From positions 248,001-312,000 of the forward strand of contig NZ_MVIV01000002.1 of the NCBI RefSeq assembly GCF_002072175.1: a stretch of 64,000 nucleotides of DNA, given 5' to 3'. Both the position numbers and the translations under genes were made by a program. Under the pieces are notes generated by a model. The model worked only from the letters and a program-made list of their open reading frames with translations. It had not been told where the DNA came from and made no database searches. This document shows, piece after piece, positions 34,938 through 43,897 of the stretch (position 1 is the stretch's first letter; each line of letters starts with the position of its first letter). Origin of the DNA: Actinomyces gaoshouyii. GTDB taxonomy: Bacteria > Actinomycetota > Actinomycetes > Actinomycetales > Actinomycetaceae.

Positions 34938-36386
34938 TCAGCCCTCGTAGTCGGGCTCGGCGGTGATGTCGCGCGCCATGTTGGAGAAACGGGAGAGGTG
35001 ACCCTGGAAGGCCACGGGGATCGTCTTGGTCTGCCCGTTGCGGTGCTTGGCGACGATGATGTCGGCCTCCCCGGGGCGCTCCTCCATCGCGTAGTACTCG
35101 GGACGGTGCAGGAGCATGATGATGTCCGCGTCCTGCTCCAGGGAGCCGGACTCGCGCAGGTCGGACATCTGGGGCTTGTTGCCGGTGCGCTGCTCGGGGC
35201 CGCGGTTGAGCTGTGCGACGGCAATCACCGGGATCTCGAGCTCTTTGGCGAGGAGTTTGAGCGAGCGGGAGAACTCGCTGACCTCCTGCTGGCGGGACTC
35301 GACCCGCTTGCCCGAGCTCATGAGCTGGAGGTAGTCGATGACGAGCAGGCCGAGGCCGTTCTGCTGCTTGAGGCGCAGGGCCTTGGAGCGGATCTCCGGC
35401 ATGGTGAGATTCGGGGAGTCGTCGATGTACAGCTGGGCGTTGGAGACGGGATTGTACGCCAGGGCGACGTCCTGCCAGTCACGCTCATCCATCTGGTTGG
35501 AGCCGCGCAGCTTGTTCATGGAGACCCCGGACTCGGCGGCGAGAATGCGCATCATGAGTTCCATGCGCCCCATCTCCAGGGAGAAGTAGCACGAGGGGAT
35601 GCCGTGGTGGATGGAGGCCGAGCGGCAGAAGTCGACGGCGAGCGTGGACTTCCCCATGGCGGGGCGCGCGGCGATGATGATCATCTGGCCGGCGTGGAGG
35701 CCGCCGGTGAGCTCATCGAGGTCCATGAAGCCCGTGGGAACGCCCGTCATGACGCCCTGCTCGCGGCTCTGCCCGGCCTCGATCTCCAGGTTGGCCTCTC
35801 CCAGGAGCTCGGAGATCGCGACGTAGTCCTCTTTCTCCCCCTCGGAGTGGGCGACGGAGTAGACCTCGGCCTCGGCCAGGGTGACGAGCTCGGCGATGTC
35901 CCCGACGTCCTGGGAGTAGCCGAGCTGCGTGATACGGGTGCCGGCCTGGACGAGGCCCCGCATGAGGGACTTCTCCCGGACGATGCGCGCGTAGTGGGCG
36001 GCGTTGGCGGCCGTGGGCACGCTCGCCATGAGGGAGGCGAGGTAGGGGGCGCCCCCGACGAGGTCGAGCTCGCCGCGCTTGGCCAGCTCGTCGGAGACGA
36101 CGATGGGGTCGGCCGGCATGGAGCGGTTGTAGACGTCGACGATGACGTCGAAGATCGACTCGTGGGCGGGCTGGTAGAACTCGTTGCCGCGCAGGACCTC
36201 CAGGACGTCGGTGATCGCCTCCTTGCTCAGCAGCATGCCGCCGAGCGTGGCCATCTCCGCCTCGTCGTCGTGCGGGGGGACGCGGTCGAAGACGCCGTCG
36301 AAGCGTGCCGCCGCCGGGCCGGGCGAGCCCTGGCCGCGGTGTTCCCGCGCGGCGCTCACGGCGGCGCGATCGATGACGTCGGTCAC
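34938..36386 (-). CDS. dnaB: replicative DNA helicase DnaB
   Basis: 482 aa, hexameric 5'-3' helicase. The N-terminal primase-interacting domain (PPHDDEAEMATLGGMLLSKEAITDVLE) is followed by the RecA-like motor: Walker A RPAMGKSTLAVDF, CYFSLEMGRMELMMRILA, Walker B LLVIDYLQLMSS and the C-terminal SDLRESGSLEQDADIIMLLHRPEYY. No intein interrupts it. The start is GTG 36386 (VTDVIDRA) with GGAGGGGGAG just upstream; the frame is open to 36566 but that part is non-protein-like and covers DnaA boxes. Confidence 0.95.
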   Translation of the reverse strand: MTDVIDRAAVSAAREHRGQGSPGPAAARFDGVFDRVPPHDDEAEMATLGGMLLSKEAITDVLEVLRGNEFYQPAHESIFDVIVDVYNRSMPADPIVVSDELAKRGELDLVGGAPYLASLMASVPTAANAAHYARIVREKSLMRGLVQAGTRITQLGYSQDVGDIAELVTLAEAEVYSVAHSEGEKEDYVAISELLGEANLEIEAGQSREQGVMTGVPTGFMDLDELTGGLHAGQMIIIAARPAMGKSTLAVDFCRSASIHHGIPSCYFSLEMGRMELMMRILAAESGVSMNKLRGSNQMDERDWQDVALAYNPVSNAQLYIDDSPNLTMPEIRSKALRLKQQNGLGLLVIDYLQLMSSGKRVESRQQEVSEFSRSLKLLAKELEIPVIAVAQLNRGPEQRTGNKPQMSDLRESGSLEQDADIIMLLHRPEYYAMEERPGEADIIVAKHRNGQTKTIPVAFQGHLSRFSNMARDITAEPDYEG

Positions 36387-36469
36387 GACTCCCCCTCCCC
36401 TCTGGCGCCAGGCGGCCCGCGCGACACTAGCCGCCGCCCCAGGGCGCGGCAAACGCGCCCTGGGGGGAC

Positions 36470-36690
36470 GCTGTGGGCAGACCACCGACACCTGTGGAAA
36501 GCGGTGGATAACCTGGGGGCGACGCGCCGCACAACCTGTGGATAAATTTGAGGTAACGACCTGCACATTTTTGACAATCGTTGATATACCTGCGTGATCC
36601 CGACGTGAAGTTCATGCTCAGAAACCCACAAGCGAGTGCGACAAAGTCCGCACAAAATCTGTGGATAACCCTGTTCTCCTGTGGAATGAT
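36470..36690. promoter_or_regulatory. DnaA-box cluster upstream of dnaB
   Basis: Two perfect DnaA boxes TGTGGATAA at 36537-36545 and 36660-36668, a one-mismatch box GGTGGATAA at 36503-36511, and partial matches TGTGGAAAG (36493) and TGTGGAATG (about 36681). All read in the same direction. The stretch between them is AT-rich for this genome. The region is the 417-base gap between divergent dnaB and the MATE gene. Confidence 0.75.
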
Positions 36691-36803
36691 CTCATCCTCA
36701 CCTTCAGGTCTGGACCACTCGGAGGCGATTGGCGTCGGCGCGCGACCGGGCGGCGGCATCGCCCGCCCATGAGAGACTGGCCCCCCACGACCCCGGAGAT
36801 GAC

Positions 36804-38312
36804 GTGACCAGACCAGCGCGCGATGACGGTCCCTCGGACTCATCCGATCGCTACCGGGGCGGCTCCGCGGATTCCCTGAGCTCGGCGGGCCCCACGAGCC
36901 GCCATCACCTCGACCGCTCCATCCTGGGGCTGGCCCTGCCGGCGCTCGGCGCGCTCGTGGCCGAACCGCTGCTCGTGCTCGTGGACTCCGCGATGGTCGG
37001 GCATCTGGGCGCCACGTCGCTGGCGGGCCTGTCACTCGCCTCCACGGTGCTGACCACCGTTGTCGGCCTGTTCGTCTTCCTCGCCTATGCGACGACCGCG
37101 ATGACGGCGCGGCTCTTCGGGGCGGGCGACCGGGCGGGCGGCCTGCGCGTGGGGATCGACGGGTTATGGCTCGCCCTGGTGCTGGGCCTCGGCGCGGCCG
37201 CGATCCTCGCCGGGACCGCCCCCGCCCTGGCCGAGCTGCTCGGCGCCCGCGGTGCGGTGGCCGGCGCGGCCATCGACTACCTGAGGGCCTCGGCGCCGGG
37301 TCTACCCGGCATGCTCGTCGTCTTCGCCGCCACCGGGACTCTGCGCGGGCTGCTCGACACCCGTACGCCCTTCATCGTCGCCTCCGCGGGAGCGGCGCTC
37401 AACATCGGGCTCAACGCCCTCCTTCTCTACGGCGTCGGCATGGGCATCGCCGGCTCGGGGCTCGGCACGGCGCTGAGCCAGAGCGCTATGGCGGTGGCGC
37501 TGACGCTGCCGGTGCTGCGCGCCGCCCGGCTCGAGGGCATCGGGCTCGCCCCAAGGCGTGAGGGCATGCGCGCCTCCCTCGGCTCCGGCCTGCCCCTGCT
37601 CGTGCGCACCGTCTCATTGCGCACCGCCATCCTGGCCACGGTCTGGGCGGCGACGGCGCTGGGCGACCTGCCCCTGGCCGCCCACCAGATCGTCACCGCC
37701 CTGTGGAGCTTCACCGCTTTCGCCCTCGATGCCCTGGCCATCGCCGCCCAGGCCCTCATCGGCACCGCCCTGGGGCAGGCCGACGCCGCAGCGGACCGCG
37801 CGCCGGGCACCGAGGAGGCCACCCGGGCCGGCGGCAGCAGCCCTGCCGGCACTAGTGGCCCGGCGGGCGGGGGCAGCGGGGACGTCCCCGTTCTGACGGT
37901 TGACGTCGTACTGCGCCGAAGCCTGCGATGGGGCGTGCTCGCCGGCGTGATTATCGGCGTGGTCATGGCAGCGGCGACGCCGTGGCTGCCCCTGGCCTTC
38001 ACCTCCGAGGCTGCCGTGGCGGAGGCGGCGCGGCCGGCGCTACTCGTGGCGGCCTCGGCCATGCCCTTGGCGGGCGCCGTCTTCCTCTTCGACGGGGTCC
38101 TCATGGGCGCGGGCGACGGCCGCTACCTCGCCCGGGCAGGTCTGGCCACCCTCGTGCCCTATCTCCCGCTGACCGCGCTCGTGGCCCACGGTGCTCCCTA
38201 CGGCGGTGCTGCCGGCCTCGTGTGGTTGTGGGCCGCCTTCGCCTGGGTGTTCATGGGGACGCGGGCCCTGACCACTGGCCTGAGGGCGCGCACCGACGCC
38301 TGGCGCTCCTAG
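36804..38312 (+). CDS. MATE-family efflux transporter (DinF-like)
   Basis: 502 aa, 12 TM helices in two homologous halves. LALPALGALVAEPLLVLVDSAMVGHLGATSLAGLSLAS is the classical MATE N-terminal helix pair; the second half carries SLPLAAHQIVTALWSFTAFALDALAIAAQALIG. A low-complexity Gly/Ala/Pro loop (about 30 residues, around 350-380) is inserted between TM8 and TM9, longer than usual. Exports drugs or metabolites by cation antiport; substrate unknown. The GTG start at 36804 has GGAG six bases upstream. Confidence 0.9.
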   Translation: MTRPARDDGPSDSSDRYRGGSADSLSSAGPTSRHHLDRSILGLALPALGALVAEPLLVLVDSAMVGHLGATSLAGLSLASTVLTTVVGLFVFLAYATTAMTARLFGAGDRAGGLRVGIDGLWLALVLGLGAAAILAGTAPALAELLGARGAVAGAAIDYLRASAPGLPGMLVVFAATGTLRGLLDTRTPFIVASAGAALNIGLNALLLYGVGMGIAGSGLGTALSQSAMAVALTLPVLRAARLEGIGLAPRREGMRASLGSGLPLLVRTVSLRTAILATVWAATALGDLPLAAHQIVTALWSFTAFALDALAIAAQALIGTALGQADAAADRAPGTEEATRAGGSSPAGTSGPAGGGSGDVPVLTVDVVLRRSLRWGVLAGVIIGVVMAAATPWLPLAFTSEAAVAEAARPALLVAASAMPLAGAVFLFDGVLMGAGDGRYLARAGLATLVPYLPLTALVAHGAPYGGAAGLVWLWAAFAWVFMGTRALTTGLRARTDAWRS

Positions 38313-38382
38313 GGCGCGGCCGGCGCCTCGGGGTGCTCGCGGCCCATTCCTGAGCCACATCCCGGGTCACGTCCCACGAGGG

Positions 38383-38513
38383 TGGCGAGATTTGAGGATT
38401 CCTTCCTCTGATGCTGCATCGCATCTTGCGTGATACCAGGTCAAGAGCCTGGGGACGAAGGAGGAGAACACGCAGAGCGCCTCCGGGTCGCGAGCAATCC
38501 TCAAACTTCGCCA
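38383..38513 (+). repeat. 131-bp inverted-repeat element, copy 4
   Basis: Left end TGGCGAGATTTGAGGATTCC, right end CGAGCAATCCTCAAAC then TTCGCCA. The interior differs from copies 1-3 but also holds small palindromes (GATGC T GCATC; CCAGG ... CCTGG). It lies between the ends of the convergent MATE and rplI genes. In this copy the inverted repeat extends two bases further out (GGTGGCG / CGCCACC). Confidence 0.88.
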
Positions 38514-38535
38514 CCGCCGGGGCACTGATCGCGCA

Positions 38536-38567
38536 AGGGCCCGCCCAGGCAGTCCTGGGCGGGCCCT
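38536..38567. terminator. terminator of the rpsF-ssb-rpsR-rplI operon
   Basis: AGGGCCCGCCCAGG (38536-38549), loop CAGT, CCTGGGCGGGCCCT (38554-38567): a perfect 14-bp stem 13 bases past the rplI stop. Being symmetric, it can also end transcription from the convergent MATE side. Confidence 0.85.
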
Positions 38568-38579
38568 CAGCGCGAGTGC

Positions 38580-39035
38580 TCAGCGAGCGGCGACGACGTA
38601 CAGCTCCACCGGGGCGACGACGTCGGCGTGCAGGCGAACGGAGGCGCTGTGGCGACCGGTCGACTTGATCGGGGGGGCGATGGTGATCTTGCGGCGGTCG
38701 ATGGCGGGGCCACCGGCCTCCTTCACGGCATCGGCGATCTCGGCGGTGGTGACGGAGCCGAAGAGGCGGCCATTGGCGCCGGCCTTCGCGGTGATCGTCA
38801 CCACGTTGTCAGTCAGCCAGGCGCGGGCGGTCTGGGCGTGCTCGAGGGACTCGATGCTGCGACGACGGCGGGCCTCGGCCATCTGGTCGATCTGCTTCTG
38901 CGCGCCCTTGGTCCAGGGCGTCGCGAGCTTGCGCGGAACCAGGTAGTTGCGGGCGTAGCCGTCCTTGACGTCGACGACGTCCCCGGCGGCGCCGAGGTGG
39001 GCCACGTCGTGGGTGAGGATGAGCTTGGTGGTCAT
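38580..39035 (-). CDS. rplI: 50S ribosomal protein L9
   Basis: 151 aa. It begins TKLILTHDVAHLGAAGDVVDVKDGYARNYLVPRKLA, the L9 signature, with a long connecting helix and a C-terminal domain. Normal bacterial length. Last gene of the rpsF-ssb-rpsR-rplI operon, 15 bases after rpsR. Confidence 0.96.
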   Translation of the reverse strand: MTTKLILTHDVAHLGAAGDVVDVKDGYARNYLVPRKLATPWTKGAQKQIDQMAEARRRRSIESLEHAQTARAWLTDNVVTITAKAGANGRLFGSVTTAEIADAVKEAGGPAIDRRKITIAPPIKSTGRHSASVRLHADVVAPVELYVVAAR

Positions 39036-39050
39036 ATCCGTGCCTCCTTC

Positions 39051-39287
39051 TCAGCGAGCAGAGCTCGTGTAGGGCAGCAGGGCCATCTCGCGGGCGTTCT
39101 TCACGGCCTTGGCGATCTTGCGCTGCTCCTGGACGGACACGCCGGTGACGCGGCGGGCGCGGATCTTGCCGCGGTCGGAGATGAACTTGCGCAGCGTGGC
39201 GGTGTCCTTGTAGTCGATGACACCGACCTTGATCGCCTTGACGGGGCCGACCTTCTTCTTCGGCTTACGAAGCTGAGGCTTCGCCAT
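39051..39287 (-). CDS. rpsR: 30S ribosomal protein S18 (zinc-independent type)
   Basis: 78 aa. [50 protein letters not shown] matches S18. It has no cysteine ligands, so it is the Zn-free (C-) form. Many actinobacteria carry a second, zinc-binding or zinc-independent paralogue elsewhere. A GGAGT lies just upstream of the ATG. Confidence 0.96.
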   Translation of the reverse strand: MAKPQLRKPKKKVGPVKAIKVGVIDYKDTATLRKFISDRGKIRARRVTGVSVQEQRKIAKAVKNAREMALLPYTSSAR

Positions 39288-39373
39288 AGTGGTACTCCTT
39301 GTTGCGAGCGCCGACGGCGCTCATACGAGATTGGGTTGTGAGTGTGGGAACGGAGCGCCTGGCTCCCGGGGAG

Positions 39374-39952
39374 TCAGAACGGGGGCTCGTCACCGAAGGA
39401 GGTGGAGCCGCCCGTGGCCCACGGATCGTCCGCGGCGCCGCCCCGGGGGGCGTTGTAGCCGGACTGGCCGCCCTGCCCCTGGAAGCCCTGGCCGCCGCCC
39501 TGGTTCCCGCCGTAGCCGCCAAGACCGCCCTGGTTCTGGGCGCCGCCTTGGTAGCCGCCGCCCTGGTTCCCGCCGTAGCCGCCCTGACCACCCGTGCGGG
39601 TGACCTGGGCCTTGGCACGGCGCAGGGAGGGGCCGATCTCGTCGACCTGCATCTCCACGACGGTGCGCTGAGCGCCCTCGCGGTCGGTGTAGGAGCGCTG
39701 CTGGAGGCGGCCCTGGGCGATGACTCGCATGCCCTTGGTCAGGGACTCCGCAACGTTCTCCGCGGCGTCGCGCCAGATCGAGCAGCGCATGAACAGCGTC
39801 TCCGCGTCCTGCCACTCGTTGGTCTGGCGGTTGAAGGTGCGCGGTGTGGACGCGATCGTGAAGGACGCGACCGCCGCACCCGACGGGGTGAAGCGCATCT
39901 CCGGATCCGCGGTGAGGTTCCCGATGATCGTGATGACGGTGTCGCCGGCCAT
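39374..39952 (-). CDS. ssb: single-stranded DNA-binding protein
   Basis: 192 aa. OB-fold [35 protein letters not shown] with the conserved [21 protein letters not shown]; then a Gly/Gln/Asn-rich linker (repeated [10 protein letters not shown]) and the acidic partner-binding tip ending GDEPPF. The frame extends to 40375, but the ATG at 39952 has the conserved N-terminus and a GGAAG upstream, and earlier codons overlap rpsF. Confidence 0.96.
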   Translation of the reverse strand: MAGDTVITIIGNLTADPEMRFTPSGAAVASFTIASTPRTFNRQTNEWQDAETLFMRCSIWRDAAENVAESLTKGMRVIAQGRLQQRSYTDREGAQRTVVEMQVDEIGPSLRRAKAQVTRTGGQGGYGGNQGGGYQGGAQNQGGLGGYGGNQGGGQGFQGQGGQSGYNAPRGGAADDPWATGGSTSFGDEPPF

Positions 39953-39975
39953 TTCGCTTCCTTCCCTCGGTGGGC

Positions 39976-40263
39976 TCAGGCCTCGGGACGCAGGAGCTTG
40001 GTGCGCAGGACAGTCTCGTTGAGGCCGAGCTGGCGGTCGAGCTCCTGGGCGATCTCGGGCGTGGTGGTCATGTCGACGACGACGTAGAAGCCCTCGGAGC
40101 GCTTCTTGATGTCGTACGCGAGACGGCGCTTGCCCCAGACATCGACCTTGTCGACCGTGCCCCCGTTGCTGGGGACGACCTGCAGCAGCTTCTCGAGCGA
40201 CGGCGCGATGGTGCGCTCGTCCGTCTCGGGGTCGAGGATGATCATGATCTCGTAATGACGCAT
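39976..40263 (-). CDS. rpsF: 30S ribosomal protein S6
   Basis: 95 aa. [27 protein letters not shown] ... [23 protein letters not shown] is typical S6. First gene of the operon with ssb, rpsR and rplI. GAGGAGGTGGGTACCAAGC lies upstream of the ATG at 40263, a strong ribosome binding site. Confidence 0.96.
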   Translation of the reverse strand: MRHYEIMIILDPETDERTIAPSLEKLLQVVPSNGGTVDKVDVWGKRRLAYDIKKRSEGFYVVVDMTTTPEIAQELDRQLGLNETVLRTKLLRPEA

Positions 40264-40550
40264 GCTTGGTACCCACCTCCTCTGGTCTCAAGCGGTCACG
40301 GTCTCTCCGTGACAGGAGGGTTGATGCGTGCGGCGCACCGCCGGGGCGGGGTCGCCCAAAGGCGCGCCGGAGCACGAGCCTACTCCAGGCCCGCCCCCGC
40401 CAGGAAGACGGGGGCGGGCCATCGGGCCGTGCAGTGCGACACGCGCGAGAGTCCAGGCAGGGCTCTCAGGCGGTGATCTGCTGCGCGATCAGCGCCCAGG
40501 GCGGCCTGGCGCTGCCGCACCCCGGACAGGGCTCAGTACCTATTCGTCAC
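40264..40550. other. rpsF upstream region with PBP terminator
   Basis: 287 bases between the end of the PBP gene and rpsF. It must contain the ribosomal operon promoter. No gene is supported. The only clear structure is the hairpin listed at 40388-40420. Confidence 0.5.
40388..40420 (-). terminator. hairpin between the PBP gene and rpsF
   Basis: GGCCCGCCCCC (40388-40398) pairs with GGGGGCGGGCC (40410-40420). It sits 131 bases downstream of the PBP stop and ahead of the rpsF promoter, so it probably insulates the ribosomal operon. Confidence 0.65.
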
Positions 40551-42992
40551 CTATTCGTCCCAGTAGCGGGGGATCCAGCGGCGGGGGCCCCAGCCGTAGG
40601 CGTTGCGATTATTCTGGGCGCCCTGGTTTCCCTGCCGGTCGCCCCGCTGGCCTACCCGGGCATTGTCATCGTTGTCCTGGCCCGCCGGAGGCTGCTGCCC
40701 CCCCTTCTGCTCACCGTTCGGGCTCGACGGTTGACTGCGATCAGGGGTGGAACCCTGGTTCTGGCCCTCGATGAACTCATCGCGCTCCTCCTCCTGCGAC
40801 GGCGCCTTCCGCGTCGGCTCCTCCTGCGTGGGGGTCACCGGCACCTTGGTGGGCTCGGGCTCAGGGGCCGGGGAGAAGTTGTACGAGGGCGCGGGGGCCT
40901 GGGCGCCTCCCAGGGAGCCCGGCGTGTAGGAGTTATCCGTACGGCCCGGGAACTGCTCAACGGGCAGGCCGTCCAGTGCGGACGCCATGTAGGTGGTGAA
41001 GATGTCCGCCGGGTAGGTGGAGCCGGTGATCTCGGAGTACTCGCCCCATGGGGTGATCGACTCCTCCTCTCCGTTCGCACCGGTCTGGTAGAGAGTAACG
41101 GCGGTGGCCACCTGCGGGGTGTAGCCGACGAATTGGGCCGACTTGTTGTCCGAGGACGAGCCCGTCTTGGCCGCGATGGGCCGCCCGAGCCTCAGAGCGG
41201 TGGTGCCGGAGCCCTCGTTGACCACCTGCTGCATGGCGTAGGTGGCATCGGCCATGACGTCGTCGGAGAAGACCTTCTCCCCATTGGTCGGCGCCGTGTA
41301 GGAGACGTTCTTGCCGCTGACTGAGGCGACGATATGCGTCTGGTGGCGAGTCCCCCGAGAGGCGAAGGTTGCGTACGCCGTGGCGATGTCGATCGTGTGC
41401 GGTGAGGCCGAGCCGAGGACGTTCTGGAGGTTCGCGGGCTCCAGACCCACCGTGTTCTGCGGGTAGCCGGCCCGCGTGGCAACCTCCTTGGTGGTCTCGG
41501 GCCCGACATCCTTATTGAGCTGGACGTAGGAGGTGTTCACCGAGTACGCGGTGGCCTTGACCAGGTCGGCCCACCTGAATTGGGCGCCCCCGAAGTTGAC
41601 GAACCGAGTGCCCTCGATCGTCATGGGCGAGGTCCCGGGATAGCCATTGGCCAAGGTCGCGCCCTTCTCCAGGGCGGCCACGAGTGCGAAGGGCTTGAAG
41701 GTCGAGCCCGCCTGGGCGACGGCACCGGTGGAGGAGTTTAGTCCGTCGGTGAGGTAGTCGCTGCCGCCGTAGAGGGAGAGGATGCCGCCGCTGCTGGCGT
41801 CGATCGAGACCAGCCCCACCCGCAGGTTGGGCGAGTAGCCCTCCGGCAGGCTCTGGGCGGCGGCGATGGCGGCGTCCTGGTTGCCCTTGTTGATCGTGGT
41901 GACGATCGACAGCCCGCCGGTGTCGATCTGCTGGTCGGTGAGCCCCGCCGTCGTCGTGAGCTCCTCCCGGACCATCTGGAGGAGGTAGCCGTTGGGACCC
42001 TGGTAGGTCTCATCATTGGTGACATCGATCGTCGTCGGGAGAGTCGCGGAGTCGCGCTCCGCCTGTGTGATGTAACCGTCTTCCACCATGAGGTCGAGCA
42101 CGCGGTTCCAGCGAATGGTGGCCTGGTCCTTATCGATCGCCGGGTCCCAGGCGCTGGGGGCGGGCAGGATCCCCGCCAGGAGCGCGGATTCGGAGTAGGT
42201 CATCTGGGAGGCCGGGTGGCCGAAGTAGGCCTGGCTCGCGGCCTCGATGCCGTAGGCAGCCCGCCCGAAGTACACCGTGTTGAGGTAGGAGCCGAGGATC
42301 TCCGCCTTGGTCTTAGAGCGGTCGATCTTGAGGGCCATGATGGCCTGCTTGAACTTGCCCGTGTAGGAGCTCGTCGTATCGACGTAGTAGTTCTTGATGT
42401 ACTGCTGGGTGAGGGTGGAGGCGCCCTGGGTCCCCCCGCCGCTGGCATTGTTGACCAGTGCCCGCAGGATTCCCTTCGGGTCCACACCGCTATTGGTGTA
42501 GAAGGAGCGATCCTCGGAGGCGACGACGGCGTTGCCCACATGGGAGGGAATCGTCGAGGTATCGATAATAGTGCGGTTGACCTCGGCGAATTGCCCCATC
42601 GGGGTGGTGCCGTCGGAGTAGTAGACGGTGGTCGTCTGCGCCTGGGCGAACTCGCTGGGCTCGGGCACCTTGATCGTCGAGTAGGCGTAGACGAACAGGC
42701 CCAGCACCGCCGAGGTCATCAGGAGGAAGGAACCCAGGCAGAAGCGCCAGCTCGGGATCCAGCGATGGATCGGGCCCTTGCCGCGCCTGGGGTAGTTGAA
42801 GATCCTCCTCAGGCCCGTGGGGGCCGGGCCAGCGGCAGCGGCCCTGGCAGCCTTCTCGGCGGCCCGGGCGGCGCGCCTGTCGCGGCCGCTCGTGGGAGCC
42901 TGTCGGCCGCGCTCCTGCCTTCCGGAGCTGGCCGCCTGGGCGAGCCTGCCGCCATGGGGACGATTGCCTCCTGGGTTCGCGTTCAGTGTCAC
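40551..42992 (-). CDS. class A penicillin-binding protein (transglycosylase/transpeptidase)
   Basis: 813 aa bifunctional peptidoglycan synthase. A charged cytoplasmic N-terminus (~95 residues) and one TM helix (FCLGSFLLMTSAVLGLFVYAY) precede GT51, with EDRSFYTNSGVD (catalytic Glu) and GASTLTQQYIKN. The transpeptidase domain has SxxK as STFKPF, SxN as SVN and KTG as AKTGSSSDNKSAQFVG. The C-terminus is a long Pro/Glu/Gln/Asn-rich tail ending RRWIPRYWDE, with no PASTA. GTG start at 42992 with GAGGAG just upstream. Homologue of actinobacterial PonA-type enzymes. Confidence 0.93.
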   Translation of the reverse strand: MTLNANPGGNRPHGGRLAQAASSGRQERGRQAPTSGRDRRAARAAEKAARAAAAGPAPTGLRRIFNYPRRGKGPIHRWIPSWRFCLGSFLLMTSAVLGLFVYAYSTIKVPEPSEFAQAQTTTVYYSDGTTPMGQFAEVNRTIIDTSTIPSHVGNAVVASEDRSFYTNSGVDPKGILRALVNNASGGGTQGASTLTQQYIKNYYVDTTSSYTGKFKQAIMALKIDRSKTKAEILGSYLNTVYFGRAAYGIEAASQAYFGHPASQMTYSESALLAGILPAPSAWDPAIDKDQATIRWNRVLDLMVEDGYITQAERDSATLPTTIDVTNDETYQGPNGYLLQMVREELTTTAGLTDQQIDTGGLSIVTTINKGNQDAAIAAAQSLPEGYSPNLRVGLVSIDASSGGILSLYGGSDYLTDGLNSSTGAVAQAGSTFKPFALVAALEKGATLANGYPGTSPMTIEGTRFVNFGGAQFRWADLVKATAYSVNTSYVQLNKDVGPETTKEVATRAGYPQNTVGLEPANLQNVLGSASPHTIDIATAYATFASRGTRHQTHIVASVSGKNVSYTAPTNGEKVFSDDVMADATYAMQQVVNEGSGTTALRLGRPIAAKTGSSSDNKSAQFVGYTPQVATAVTLYQTGANGEEESITPWGEYSEITGSTYPADIFTTYMASALDGLPVEQFPGRTDNSYTPGSLGGAQAPAPSYNFSPAPEPEPTKVPVTPTQEEPTRKAPSQEEERDEFIEGQNQGSTPDRSQPSSPNGEQKGGQQPPAGQDNDDNARVGQRGDRQGNQGAQNNRNAYGWGPRRWIPRYWDE

Positions 42993-43307
42993 GCGCTCCT
43001 CATTCCTGCAGTGCCGGTCGGTTCGCTGGGATTCAGGGCTGGGGGCCCAACGAGCCATCGTGCAGTGCCAAGTATGGCCGGGAAGTGCCCCCTCGGGGCA
43101 AGGGGAATGCGGCGGGATCATGACTCGGCGTCGGCTCCACGGGCCCTGCGGCCCCGCCGATCAGCATCATCACAGGCCAGGGCACAATATGGCGCCTATC
43201 ACTCAGGTGTCGGTCACACCGCCCTCCTCCCACCAGATCCGGCCGGGCCCGCAGGAGGCTCACAGGATGCCGAGGGGCCCCGCTCACGCCCCCCTAGGCT
43301 CGGCGCC
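42993..43307. other. promoter region of the PBP gene
   Basis: About 315 bases with no supported gene. A TAGGCT at about 43294, followed by seven bases and ATG at 43308, looks like the leaderless promoter of the broken gene that follows. Confidence 0.4.
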
Positions 43308-43790
43308 ATGCGGGCGCGATCTCCCTGCGACTCCAGCTCCTGGGCATCCCCGGCCCCACCGGGGCCACCTCCACGGAGATCGACCAGCCGGTCTCCCCGA
43401 TCATCGCCCGCGCCCTGTCCTTGCCGGCTGTGTCATCCTGGCCCACACCTGACCCGCCTGACGAAGAAGGAGCTCGGCCTGCCCTCGTGGGAGAAAGCCA
43501 CGGAGCGCCGGCGCAGCGACGGCATGTGCCACTGGACCGAGGACGAGCGCTACAACGGCGGCAAGGCCTTCAAGTGCTCGGCCCGCGACGAGCGTGGCGT
43601 CACCGTCATCGCGGACAACTATTTCGGCTGCTGTAAGAAGGAGGTCAAGACCCAGATCGGGTATTCGGCCAATCTCCTCGGCTGCGTGGAGGAGGAGCAC
43701 GCCGGTGGCGCGATCGCCTTCCCGCGCTACGACCTGGGCCGCGAGTTCCGCGACGTCCACACCCCCGAGGGGCGCGCCCAGCAGGATGTG
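43308..43790 (+). pseudogene. degraded gene fragment, probably PPi-type phosphoenolpyruvate carboxykinase
   Basis: Protein-like sequence occurs in two frames. One (about 43313-43432) reads ISLRLQLLGIPGPTGATSTE, then IDQPVSPIIARALS, resembling an enzyme N-terminus. The second (about 43439-43780) reads LTKKELGLPSWEKATERRRS, then DGMCHWTEDERYNGGKAFKCSARDE, then CCKKEVKTQIGYSANLLGCVEEEHAGGAIAFPRYDLG, which resembles an internal catalytic block of PPi-dependent PEP carboxykinase as I remember it. The pieces would be hundreds of residues apart in the intact enzyme (>1000 aa), so an internal deletion and frameshift are implied. Upstream TAGGCT plus ATG at 43308 look like the old start. The identity is from memory and not secure; that it is a remnant is more certain. 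Confidence 0.5.
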
Positions 43791-43897
43791 GAAGGCGCGG
43801 GTGGTCCCCGGGTCCTTCAGATCGCCGATGAGCCGCATATCCTCCAACCTGCCCGATCCGCGGGGCGGCCGGGGGCGGCAGCGGGCCCGGGAGCAGG

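Noticed and set aside
34938-36386. Intein in dnaB
   Set aside because: Actinobacterial dnaB often carries one, but the Walker A and other motor motifs follow each other at normal spacing and the length (482 aa) is that of an uninterrupted helicase.
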